A stretch of DNA of 22,929 nucleotides from Bacteroidales bacterium UBA5515. Lineage in GTDB: Bacteria; Bacteroidota; Bacteroidia; Bacteroidales; P3. The notes below the pieces were generated by a model, which worked only from the letters and a program-made list of their open reading frames with translations, had not been told where the DNA came from and did not search any database. Below are positions 1-7,800 of this stretch, piece by piece; positions within the stretch are counted from its first letter, which is position 1, and each line of letters opens with the position of its first letter. The position numbers and the translations under genes are program-made. The stretch lies in the NCBI GenBank assembly GCA_002423895.1, contig DIOL01000008.1:12336-35264 (forward strand), in the 5' to 3' direction.

Positions 1-66
1 GGTCAAATGGGGCAGACTGTAAATCTGTTGGCGACGCCTTCGTTGGTTCGAATCCAGCCCTTCCCA
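1..66 (+). tRNA. tRNA-Tyr(GTA), 5' end cut by window
   Basis: The 3' part of a class II tRNA. The anticodon loop CTGTAAA carries GTA at 19-21 and is closed by the stem GCAGA/TCTGT. A long variable arm follows, as expected for bacterial tRNA-Tyr. The T arm is GTTGG-TTCGAAT-CCAGC at 42-58, and the acceptor 3' strand is 59-65 with discriminator A66. The next bases are CACA, so the CCA tail is not encoded and must be added enzymatically. The acceptor 5' strand and most of the D arm lie outside the window. It is the first visible member of a Tyr-Gly-Thr-tuf array. Confidence 0.93.
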
Positions 67-70
67 CACA

Positions 71-99
71 ATGTTTGTTAATTAATAGTTAATGAACAT
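71..99 (+). other. Spacer hairpin between tRNA-Tyr and tRNA-Gly
   Basis: An inverted repeat fills most of the spacer: arm 71-81 pairs with 89-99 over 11 bp, including two G-U wobbles, with a 7-nt loop. No T-tract follows, so it does not look like a terminator. A role in spacing or processing of the polycistronic tRNA precursor is inference; AT richness makes a chance hairpin possible. Confidence 0.4.
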
Positions 100-113
100 A
101 AATAAAAACACAA

Positions 114-186
114 GCGGAAGTAGCTCATTTGGTAGAGCGATAGCCTTCCAAGCTATAGGTGGCGGGTTCGAGCCCCGTCTTCCGCT
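114..186 (+). tRNA. tRNA-Gly(TCC)
   Basis: A complete 73-nt tRNA cloverleaf. The acceptor strands GCGGAAG (114-120) and CTTCCGC (179-185) pair, with discriminator T186. The D stem is GCTC/GAGC. The anticodon stem ATAGC/GCTAT encloses loop CTTCCAA with anticodon TCC at 147-149. The T arm contains GTTCGAG. No 3' CCA is encoded. It sits between tRNA-Tyr and tRNA-Thr and is probably processed from the same transcript. Confidence 0.97.
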
Positions 187-198
187 CAAAGCTAAAAA

Positions 199-230
199 GA
201 GAGCGGGTTAGAGTAATCTAACTCGTTCTT
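199..230 (+). other. Spacer hairpin between tRNA-Gly and tRNA-Thr
   Basis: Arm 199-212 pairs with 217-230 around the tetraloop GTAA, giving a stem of about 14 bp with three G-U wobbles. It is the most stable-looking non-tRNA fold in the tRNA array and has no following T-tract. It may guide RNase processing or protect the precursor; that role is inferred. Confidence 0.5.
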
Positions 231-250
231 AATGGCGTTAATAAAGCTAA

Positions 251-322
251 GCCGTTGTAGCTCAGTGGTAGAGTACTTCCTTGGTAAGGAAGGGGTCACG
301 AGTTCAAGTCTCGTCAATGGCT
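251..322 (+). tRNA. tRNA-Thr(GGT)
   Basis: A complete 72-nt tRNA. The acceptor strands GCCGTTG (251-257) and CAATGGC (315-321) pair with one G-U wobble, with discriminator T322. The anticodon stem CTTCC/GGAAG encloses loop TTGGTAA with anticodon GGT at 283-285. The T loop is TTCAAGT. No CCA is encoded. It lies 77 bp upstream of tuf with no clear promoter between them, so the tRNAs and tuf probably share a transcript. Confidence 0.97.
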
Positions 323-399
323 CTTTCTTTACAATATATGTGTAAATATAAAAGAATATAGATAAATAAATTTAACAATTAATTAATACGTCAATTATT

Positions 400-1587
400 A
401 TGGCAAAAGAAAAATTCGACCGTTCCAAACCACACGTTAATATTGGTACTATTGGACACGTTGACCACGGTAAAACAACTTTAACTGCTGCTATTACAAC
501 TGTTTTAGCAGAAAAAGGTTTGTCTGAAGTTAAGTCTTTTGATTCAATCGACTCAGCTCCTGAAGAAAAAGAAAGAGGGATTACAATTAACACTGCTCAC
601 GTAGAGTATCAAACTGCTAACCGTCACTATGCACACGTTGACTGTCCAGGTCACGCTGACTACGTAAAGAATATGGTTACTGGAGCTGCTCAAATGGATG
701 GAGCTATTATCGTTGTAGCTGCAACTGATGGTCCAATGCCTCAAACACGTGAACACATTCTATTAGCACGCCAAGTAGGTGTTCCTCGTTTAGTTGTATT
801 CATGAATAAAGTTGACTTAGTTGATGACGCAGAGTTATTAGACTTAGTTGAAATGGAAGTTCGTGACTTATTAACTTTCTATTCATTTGACGGAGATAAT
901 ACACCAATCATTCGTGGATCTGCTTTAGGTGGTTTAAATAAAGAACCAATGTGGGTTGATAAAATTATGGAATTAATGGATGCTGTTGATTCATGGATTC
1001 CACTTCCAACCAGAGACGTTGATAAAGAATTCTTAATGCCAATTGAAGACGTATTCTCAATTACAGGTCGTGGAACAGTTGCAACTGGTCGTATTGAAAC
1101 AGGAGTTGTTAACTCAGGAGATCCAGTAGATATCATCGGTATGGGAGCTGAAAAACTTAAATCAGTTGTTACAGGAGTTGAAATGTTCCGTAAGATACTT
1201 GATAGAGGTGAAGCTGGAGATAACGTAGGTTTGTTACTTAGAGGTATCGACAAAGACGAAATTCGTCGTGGTATGGTTATCGCTAAACAAAACTCTGTTA
1301 AACCTCACAAGAAATTTAAAGCTTCTGTTGTTATCTTGAAGAAAGAAGAAGGTGGACGTCACACTCCATTCCATAACAAATATCGTCCTCAATTCTATTT
1401 TAGAACAACTGACGTTACAGGAGAAATTACTCTTCCTGAAGGAGTTGAAATGGTAATGCCTGGTGATAACTTAGAAATTACTGTTAATCTAATTGCAGAA
1501 ATCGCATTAAATGTTAACCTTAAATTCGCTATTCGTGAAGGTGGTAGAACAGTTGGTGCAGGACAGGTTACTGAAATTTTAGACTAA
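400..1587 (+). CDS. tuf: Elongation factor Tu
   Basis: EF-Tu is the cytoplasmic GTPase that delivers aminoacyl-tRNA to the ribosomal A site. The protein is 395 residues, the usual length. The G domain shows all GTP motifs: G1 GHVDHGKT (19-26), G2 RGITI with Thr62, G3 DCPGH (81-85, catalytic His85), G4 NKVD (136-139) and G5 SAL near 174. Domains 2 and 3 follow, including the GRGTVATGRIE and GGRHTPF segments that contact tRNA. The ATG at 400 gives the canonical N-terminus MAKEKFDRSKPHVN. There is no Shine-Dalgarno sequence, only an A/T-rich leader. It follows the tRNAs closely and is followed by an intrinsic terminator, so transcription probably drops before tRNA-Trp and secE. Confidence 0.99.
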   Translation: MAKEKFDRSKPHVNIGTIGHVDHGKTTLTAAITTVLAEKGLSEVKSFDSIDSAPEEKERGITINTAHVEYQTANRHYAHVDCPGHADYVKNMVTGAAQMDGAIIVVAATDGPMPQTREHILLARQVGVPRLVVFMNKVDLVDDAELLDLVEMEVRDLLTFYSFDGDNTPIIRGSALGGLNKEPMWVDKIMELMDAVDSWIPLPTRDVDKEFLMPIEDVFSITGRGTVATGRIETGVVNSGDPVDIIGMGAEKLKSVVTGVEMFRKILDRGEAGDNVGLLLRGIDKDEIRRGMVIAKQNSVKPHKKFKASVVILKKEEGGRHTPFHNKYRPQFYFRTTDVTGEITLPEGVEMVMPGDNLEITVNLIAEIALNVNLKFAIREGGRTVGAGQVTEILD

Positions 1588-1596
1588 ACTAAAACA

Positions 1597-1631
1597 TAAA
1601 ATTACAGAAAGTTAATTTCTGTAATTTTTTT
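1597..1631 (+). terminator. Intrinsic terminator after tuf
   Basis: ATTACAGAAA (1601-1610) pairs perfectly with TTTCTGTAAT (1616-1625) around loop GTTAA. Flanking A and T runs extend the stem, and a T-tract ends at 1631. The first base of tRNA-Trp is 1632, so the terminator abuts the tRNA. Readthrough would be needed for tuf and the secE-nusG genes to share a message. Confidence 0.75.
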
Positions 1632-1702
1632 AGGGGCATAGTTCAATGGCAGAATAGCGGTCTCCAAAACCGTTGATGGGAGTTCGAATCTCTCTGCCCC
1701 TG
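1632..1702 (+). tRNA. tRNA-Trp(CCA)
   Basis: A complete 71-nt tRNA. The acceptor strands AGGGGCA (1632-1638) and TGCCCCT (1695-1701) pair, with discriminator G1702. The anticodon stem GCGGT/ACCGT encloses loop CTCCAAA with anticodon CCA at 1664-1666. The T loop is TTCGAAT. No 3' CCA is encoded. It lies between the tuf terminator and secE; the tuf - tRNA-Trp - secE - nusG order is common in bacteria. Confidence 0.97.
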
Positions 1703-1723
1703 CAATTTTAAAAATAAAAATTG

Positions 1724-1942
1724 ATGTCTAAGATAATTAATTACGTTAAAGAAAGCTATGATGAACTAATGCATAAAGTATCATGGCCAACAATGTCGGA
1801 ATTGCAAAACAGTACGATTGTAGTATTTGTAGCCTCATTAATTATTGCCTTAATAATATTTATTATGGATATAATGTTTGGAGTGCATCCTACTTTGTTC
1901 TGGAAAGGCTTACTTGGTTACTTATATAGCATGATGGGATAA
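1724..1942 (+). CDS. secE: Preprotein translocase subunit SecE
   Basis: SecE is the small essential subunit that clamps SecY in the SecYEG inner-membrane translocon. The protein is 72 residues, typical of the short single-span bacterial form. An amphipathic N-terminal helix contains the conserved ELMHKVSWPT segment (about 15-24). One hydrophobic transmembrane helix follows (about 32-52, VVFVASLIIALIIFIM). I chose ATG at 1724. A TTG just upstream at 1721 is in frame and would add one residue, but ATG gives the usual MSKI start. The gene begins 21 bp after tRNA-Trp. Confidence 0.96.
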   Translation: MSKIINYVKESYDELMHKVSWPTMSELQNSTIVVFVASLIIALIIFIMDIMFGVHPTLFWKGLLGYLYSMMG

Positions 1943-1960
1943 TTCCCATTTTGCTTGTTT

Positions 1961-2004
1961 TATATATCTTGCTTCCCGTAGACATATTGTCATTGAGATA
2001 TATA
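1961..2004 (+). other. Nested inverted repeat between secE and nusG
   Basis: TATATATCT (1961-1969) and AGATATATA (1996-2004) are perfect complements. Between them lies a small palindrome GACA-TAT-TGTC (1981-1991). The secE-nusG gap of 118 bp is the widest spacer before rplL, so a leader or processing structure is possible. The stem is almost all A-T and there is no T-tract. Confidence 0.3.
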
Positions 2005-2060
2005 GAGGCAATCAATTATTTATTTTTGATGATTATATCAATTTCAATTATTTTCAAATT

Positions 2061-2606
2061 ATGAGTGATCAATCTAAGAAATGGTATGTTGTTAGAGCAA
2101 TAGCTGGAAAAGAGAAAAAAGCTAAAGAATACATAGAAAGTGAAATTTCCAGGCTTGCTTTGCAAGAGTTTGTTTCTCAAGTATTGATTCCAACTGAGAA
2201 AGTTTATTCTGTACGCAATGGTAAAAGAATTTCTAAAGATAGAAGTCTTTTCCCTGGTTATGTACTTGTAGAAGCTAATTTAGTTGGTGAAATTGCTCAC
2301 ATTATCAAAGGAATTCCTAATGTTATTAATTTTATTTCAGAGAAAAATGGTAACCCAGTTCCTCTACAAGAGAGCGAAGTTAACAGAATTCTTGGTAAAA
2401 TGGATGACATGTATGGTCAATCTGAAGAATTAACTGACCCTTTCATTATTGGAGAATCTGTTAAAATTGTAGATGGACCTTTTAGTAATTTCTCTGGTAC
2501 AATTGAGGAAATAAATGATGAAAAGAAAAAATTGAAAGTTACGGTTAAAATATTTGGTCGTAAAACTCCAGTTGAACTTTCATTTATTCAAGTTGAAAAA
2601 GAGTAA
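2061..2606 (+). CDS. nusG: Transcription termination/antitermination factor NusG
   Basis: NusG binds the RNA polymerase clamp, adjusts pausing, and links polymerase to Rho or to the ribosome. The protein is 181 residues. The N-terminal NGN domain begins with the conserved KKWYVVRAIAGKEKKAKEYI (about 6-25) and includes LFPGYVLVEA (about 63-72). A C-terminal KOW domain spans about 125-178, with the typical GPFSNFSGTIEEI segment. The ATG at 2061 gives the normal family start. It precedes rplK by 43 bp, the common nusG-rplK order, with no Shine-Dalgarno sequence. Confidence 0.98.
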   Translation: MSDQSKKWYVVRAIAGKEKKAKEYIESEISRLALQEFVSQVLIPTEKVYSVRNGKRISKDRSLFPGYVLVEANLVGEIAHIIKGIPNVINFISEKNGNPVPLQESEVNRILGKMDDMYGQSEELTDPFIIGESVKIVDGPFSNFSGTIEEINDEKKKLKVTVKIFGRKTPVELSFIQVEKE

Positions 2607-2649
2607 TCGTTTATTTTAATTTTTAATAATCTTTAAGCACAGTCTAAAA

Positions 2650-3075
2650 ATGGCAAAAGAAGTTGCAGGATTAATTAAATTACAAATTAAAGGCGCAGCT
2701 GCAAACCCATCACCACCTGTTGGTCCTGCATTAGGAGCAAAAGGTGTTAATATTATGGAGTTTTGCAAACAGTTTAATGCACGTACTCAAGAACAAGCTG
2801 GAAAGATTGTTCCAGTAATCATTACTGTTTATGCTGACAAGTCTTTTGATTTCGTAATTAAAACCCCACCTGTGGCAGTTCAATTAAAAGAAGTAGCAAA
2901 ACTTAAAAGTGGTTCAGCAGAACCTAATAGAGTTAAAGTTGCTTCAATTACAATGGATCAAGTTAAAACTATTGCTGAAGCAAAAATGGTTGACCTAAAC
3001 TGCTTCACATTAGAATCAGCTATGACTATTGTAAGTGGAACTGCAAGAAGTATGGGTATAACAGTTAAAGAATAG
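2650..3075 (+). CDS. rplK: 50S ribosomal protein L11
   Basis: L11 binds 23S rRNA in the GTPase-associated centre at the base of the stalk. The protein is 141 residues, the standard length. The N-terminal domain carries the proline-rich PSPPVGPALG segment (about 20-29) and GVNIMEFCKQFN, the face where thiostrepton-class antibiotics bind. The C-terminal rRNA-binding domain includes KTIAEAKMVDLNC and ends with GTARSMGI. The start MAKEVAGLIKLQI is canonical. It is followed by rplA after 39 bp and is likely cotranscribed with it. Confidence 0.99.
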   Translation: MAKEVAGLIKLQIKGAAANPSPPVGPALGAKGVNIMEFCKQFNARTQEQAGKIVPVIITVYADKSFDFVIKTPPVAVQLKEVAKLKSGSAEPNRVKVASITMDQVKTIAEAKMVDLNCFTLESAMTIVSGTARSMGITVKE

Positions 3076-3114
3076 TTCTTTAACAAGTATAAATTTAGAA
3101 TTTTTCACAACAAA

Positions 3115-3810
3115 ATGGCAAAACATTCGAAAAAACAAAAAGAGGCTTTAGCTAAATTTGATTTAACTAAACTTTACTCTTTAGATGAAGCTGTGAAAAT
3201 CGTAAAGAACATTACTTACGCAAAATTTGATTCATCAGTTGATATTGATGTTCGCTTAGGAGTTGACCCTCGTAAAGCAAATCAAATGGTTAGAGGTATT
3301 GTTACTTTGCCACATGGAACAGGTAAAACAAAAAGAGTATTGGTTCTTTGTACTCCTGATAAGGAAGAAGAAGCTAAAGCAGCCGGAGCTGATTATTTTG
3401 GATTAGATGAATATCTTGACAAAATTAAAGGCGGTTGGACGGATATCGATGTAATTATTACAATGCCAAGTGTAATGCCTAAAATTGGAGCATTAGGAAA
3501 AATATTAGGTCCTCGTGGCTTGATGCCTAATCCAAAAACAGGTACAGTTACAATGGAAGTCGGTAAGGCTGTTCAAGAAGTAAAAGCAGGTAAAATTGAT
3601 TTTAAAGTTGACAAATATGGTATAATTCATACCGGAGTTGCACGTGTTTCTTTTGAAGATCAAAAGATATGTGATAACGCTAATGAAGTTTTAGCTACAA
3701 TTTTAAAACTTAAACCAACTGCTGCAAAGGGAACTTATGTTAAGAGCGTAACAATTTCTTCAACTATGAGTCCTGGAGTAAAAATTGATCCAAAATCCAT
3801 AAGTAAGTAA
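3115..3810 (+). CDS. rplA: 50S ribosomal protein L1
   Basis: L1 forms the mobile L1 stalk of the large subunit and in many bacteria represses its own rplK-rplA message. The protein is 231 residues, the normal length. It has the two-domain L1 fold, with SVDIDVRLGVDPRKANQMVR (about 42-61) in domain I and the diagnostic LGPRGLMPNPKTGTVT signature (about 131-146). The ATG at 3115 gives the expected MAKHSKKQKEA start. I did not find a convincing L1-binding mimic upstream of rplK, so autoregulation is only a family-based expectation. Confidence 0.99.
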   Translation: MAKHSKKQKEALAKFDLTKLYSLDEAVKIVKNITYAKFDSSVDIDVRLGVDPRKANQMVRGIVTLPHGTGKTKRVLVLCTPDKEEEAKAAGADYFGLDEYLDKIKGGWTDIDVIITMPSVMPKIGALGKILGPRGLMPNPKTGTVTMEVGKAVQEVKAGKIDFKVDKYGIIHTGVARVSFEDQKICDNANEVLATILKLKPTAAKGTYVKSVTISSTMSPGVKIDPKSISK

Positions 3811-3835
3811 ATCTTCACAAGTAAACTTTTGAAAT

Positions 3836-4360
3836 ATGATAAAAGAAGATAAAGGAAAGTTAATTGAATCTATTGGAGTTGAATTATCAAATTATCCTTA
3901 TGTATATTTAGTTGATGTTGCTGGATTAAATTCAGTTGACACAGCAAAATTAAGGAGATTATGCTTCCGTAGAGAGGTTAAGCTTATGACAGTTAAGAAC
4001 ACATTGCTTCGAAAAGCAATGGAAAAATCTGGGATAGATTATTCTGAAATATTCCCAGCTCTTAATGGTTCTACTTCGATCATGCTTTCAAACGTCAACA
4101 ATTTACCTGCAAAATTAATAAAGGAATTTAGAGCAACAAGCCCTAAACCAGTATTAAAAGCTGCATATGTAGAAGAATCATTCTATTTAGGAGATGCAAA
4201 CTTAGATGTATTGATTAATATCAAATCTAAGGTTGAACTTATTGCTGACATCATTGCAGCATTACAATCTCCAGCAAAGAATGTTATTGGTGCATTACAG
4301 TCAGGAGGCGGAACAATTGCTGGCGTGTTAAAAACATTATCGGAAAAAACAGAAAAATAA
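3836..4360 (+). CDS. rplJ: 50S ribosomal protein L10
   Basis: L10 anchors the L7/L12 dimers to 23S rRNA to form the stalk that recruits translational GTPases. The protein is 174 residues. The N-terminal rRNA-binding domain includes LRRLCFRREVKLMTVKNTLL (about 39-58). The C-terminal helical tail, from about 130, ends with GGGTIAGVLKTLSEKTEK and provides L12 docking sites. The gene lies 25 bp after rplA and 33 bp before rplL, so all four ribosomal protein genes appear to be one unit. There is no Shine-Dalgarno sequence before ATG 3836. Confidence 0.98.
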   Translation: MIKEDKGKLIESIGVELSNYPYVYLVDVAGLNSVDTAKLRRLCFRREVKLMTVKNTLLRKAMEKSGIDYSEIFPALNGSTSIMLSNVNNLPAKLIKEFRATSPKPVLKAAYVEESFYLGDANLDVLINIKSKVELIADIIAALQSPAKNVIGALQSGGGTIAGVLKTLSEKTEK

Positions 4361-4393
4361 TAGTATTGTTAAACATTTAATAAAGAAAATAAA

Positions 4394-4768
4394 ATGGCAG
4401 ATTTAAAAGCGTTTGCAGAACAATTAGTTAATTTAACAGTTAAAGAAGTAAAAGAATTAGCTGATATTTTAAAAGATGAATACGGAATTGAACCAGCAGC
4501 AGCAGCAGTAGCAGTAGCAGCAGGTCCAGCAGCAGCAGGTCCAGCAGTTGAAGAAAAAACATCATTTGATGTTGTTCTTGTTGAAGCAGGTGCATCAAAA
4601 TTAAACGTAGTAAAATTAGTTAAAGATCTTTGCAGTCTTGGATTAAAAGAAGCTAAAGAATTAGTTGATGCAGCTCCAAAACCTTTGAAAGAAGGAATTT
4701 CTAAGGACGAAGCTGAAGCTTTAAAAGCACAATTAGAAGAAGCTGGTGCAAAAGTTGAAGTAAAATAA
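4394..4768 (+). CDS. rplL: 50S ribosomal protein L7/L12
   Basis: L7/L12 is the multicopy acidic stalk protein that recruits EF-Tu, EF-G, IF2 and RF3. The protein is 124 residues. The N-terminal dimerisation and L10-binding helices (about 1-32) are followed by a flexible Ala/Gly/Pro hinge (about 34-53). A globular C-terminal domain follows (FDVVLVEAGASKLNVVKLV and GLKEAKELVDAAPKPLKEG). The hinge is encoded by a near-pure run of GCA codons with a repeated AGPAA unit, a low-complexity tract that could slip. The 112-bp gap to rpoB contains a strong hairpin. Confidence 0.99.
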   Translation: MADLKAFAEQLVNLTVKEVKELADILKDEYGIEPAAAAVAVAAGPAAAGPAVEEKTSFDVVLVEAGASKLNVVKLVKDLCSLGLKEAKELVDAAPKPLKEGISKDEAEALKAQLEEAGAKVEVK

Positions 4769-4792
4769 GACATTTCACCGCAATATAAATAT

Positions 4793-4829
4793 AGGAATAG
4801 GGTATTCTAATTTTTGAATACCTATTCCT
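4793..4829 (+). promoter_or_regulatory. Hairpin between rplL and rpoB (possible attenuator or processing site)
   Basis: A long stem forms between 4793-4807 and 4816-4829: 14 base pairs with one bulged G in the 4800-4802 G run, and an 8-nt T-rich loop. The following bases TTATTTGTGTTTG are T-rich but not a clean T-tract, so complete termination is unlikely. In E. coli this same gap holds an attenuator and an RNase III site that lower rpoBC expression relative to the stalk proteins. A similar role here is inferred from position and structure only. Confidence 0.55.
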
Positions 4830-4880
4830 TATTTGTGTTTGTAATAGTATCTTATTTTTTAACTAATTAATTTTTAAACC

Positions 4881-7800
4881 TTGGCACATAATAAATCTAA
4901 TAACATAGTAAGTTTTGCATCAGTAAAACATTTTGAATATCCAGATTTCTTAGATATTCAATTAAAATCGTTTCAAGATTTTTTCCAACTTGAAACAAAC
5001 TCTGAAAATAGAGTAAATGAAGGTCTATACAAAGTATTTTCAGAGAATTTCCCAATTTCAGATGCGAGAAATAATTTCGTTCTTGAATTTTTGGATTACT
5101 TTATAGATCCACCACGTTATTCAATTGAAGAATGCTTGGAAAGAGGTCTAACATTTAGTGTCCCATTAAAAGCAAAATTAAAATTATTCTGTACTGACCC
5201 TGAACATGAGGATTTCGAAACAATAATTCAAGATGTATATTTAGGAATGATTCCTTATATGACTCCAAGAGGCACATTTGTAATTAATGGTGCTGAAAGA
5301 GTTGTTGTATCTCAATTACATCGTTCCCCTGGAGTATTTTTCGGTACCAGCAATCATGCTAATGGAATGCAGTTATATTCTGCAAGAATTATTCCATTTA
5401 AAGGTTCATGGATGGAGTTTACAACAGACATCAACAATGTCATGTATGCTTACATCGACAGAAAGAAAAAATTACCTATTACTACATTATTGAGAGCAAT
5501 AGGATATGAAACTGACAAAGACATTTTAGAAATATTTAATCTTGCTGAAGAAGTTAAAGTCAATAAAACCACTTTAAAGAAGGTAATTGGAAGAAGACTT
5601 GCAGCAAGAGTTGTACGTGCATGGATAGAAGATTTCGTGGATGAAGATACTGGAGAAGTAGTATCTATTGAACGTACAGAAGTTATTATTGATAGAGAAA
5701 CAGAATTGACTGAAGAACATATTGAAGATATTATTCAATCTGGAGTTCAAACCATTTTGTTACATACTGATGATTCTCTTTCAAGTGACTATTCAATCAT
5801 TTTTAATACACTTCAAAAGGATACGGCTAATAATGCCAAGGAAGCTGTTGAATTTATATATAGACAATTAAGAAGTGCTGAACCACCAGATGAAGAAACT
5901 GCAAGAGGTATTATTGAGAAATTATTCTTCTCAGACAAACGTTATGACTTAGGTGATGTTGGACGTTTTAGAATTAATACCAAATTAAATCTTAAAGTTC
6001 CTGATGATGTTCACATTCTTACAAAAGAAGATATTATTTCAATTATTCAATATCTGATAGAATTGATAAATTCTAAAACTGATGTTGATGATATTGACCA
6101 CTTAAGTAACAGAAGAATTAGAACTGTTGGAGAACAACTTTATGCTCAATTTGGAGTTGGTTTAGCCCGTATGGCAAGAACAATTCGTGAAAGAATGAAC
6201 GTTAGAGATAATGAAGTGTTTACTCCTACAGACTTAATAAATGCAAAAACACTTTCATCAGTAATTAATTCATTCTTTGGAACAAATCAGTTGTCTCAAT
6301 TTATGGATCAAACAAATCCTCTTGCAGAGCTTACTCACAAAAGACGTATTTCTGCATTAGGACCTGGAGGTTTGTCAAGAGAAAGAGCAGGATTTGAGGT
6401 GCGTGACGTTCACTACACTCACTATGGAAGACTATGTACTATTGAAACTCCAGAAGGTCCAAACATTGGATTGATTTCTTCATTATGCGTTTTTGCTAAA
6501 ATAAATACTTTAGGATTCATTGAAACACCTTACTACAAAGTTGAAAACAGTAAAGTTTTGATGGATGAAGAGCCAATATATTTAAGTGCAGAGGAGGAAG
6601 AAGATAAGATTGTTGCACAAGCAACATCTCCAATTTCAAAAGATGGAAAACTTATTGGTAACAAAATTAAAACTCGTAAGATGGCAGATTTCCCAATTGT
6701 TGAATCTGACCAAGTACATTTAATGGACATTGCTTCAAATCAGATTGCTTCAATTGCTGCATCACTAATTCCATTCCTTGAACACGATGATGCTAACCGT
6801 GCCTTAATGGGATCAAACATGATGCGTCAGGCTGTTCCACTTTTAAATCCTGAAATTCCAATTGTAGGAACAGGAATTGAATCTTCTGTAGCTCGTGATT
6901 CAAGAGTTTTATTGATTTCTGAAGGAGATGGTGTTGTTGAATTTGTTGATGCAGAAAAAATAACAATAAGATATAATAGAGACGAGAAAGAAAGAAAAGT
7001 TAGTTTTGACGATGACGAAAAGACATATTACTTTACTAAATTCCAAAGAACTAACCAAAGTACATCAATTAACCTTAGACCAATTGTAAGAAAAGGAGAT
7101 AAGGTTAAGAAAGGTCAAGTATTATCTGAAGGATATGCTACAAAGGATGGTACTTTAGCATTAGGAAGAAACCTTCAAGTTGCATTTATGCCTTGGAAGG
7201 GTTATAATTATGAAGATGCTATCGTTATTTCAGAAAAGGTTGTAAAGGAAGATATATTCACATCAGTCCATGTTGAAGAATTTATAACAGAAGTTCGTGA
7301 AACAAAACGAGGATTGGAAGAATTAACAAAAGATATTCCAAATGTAAGTTTAGAAACAACCAAAGACCTTGATGAAAGAGGAATGATTCGTATTGGAGCT
7401 TATGTTAAAGAAGGAGATATTTTGGTAGGTAAAATTACTCCAAAAGGAGAATCTGACCCAACACCAGAAGAAAAACTTCTTAGAGCAATCTTTGGTGATA
7501 AGGCTGGAGATGTAAAAGATGCTTCAATGAAAGTACCACCATCAATAAGTGGTGTTGTTATCAATAAAAAACTCTTCACAAGAATACTTAAAGATAAAAA
7601 ATCAAGAGCTAAGGACAAAGAAATAATCAGAGAGCTTAAAGAAAAAAATGAAAAAGAACTTCAAGACTTAAAGAATAAGTTAGTTGATAAGTTATTTGTT
7701 ATTTTAAGTGGAAAGGTTTCTCAAGGAGTTTATTCAGCATTTAATGAAGAGTTAATTCCTAAGAAAGCGAAGTTCAACCAAAAAATGTTGTTAGCAATAG

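Noticed and set aside
879..1253. 124-residue minus-strand frame inside tuf
   Set aside because: It lies wholly antisense to a highly conserved gene and shows only the Ser/Pro/Ile bias expected from reversed EF-Tu codons.
1724..2060. A separate consensus promoter for nusG or rplK
   Set aside because: No TAnnTTTG with a suitably spaced TTTG was found in the secE-nusG or nusG-rplK spacers.
4369..4773. 134-residue minus-strand frame over rplL
   Set aside because: It is the antisense shadow of the rplL codons, and its Ala/Ser/Thr-rich composition mirrors the GCA hinge.
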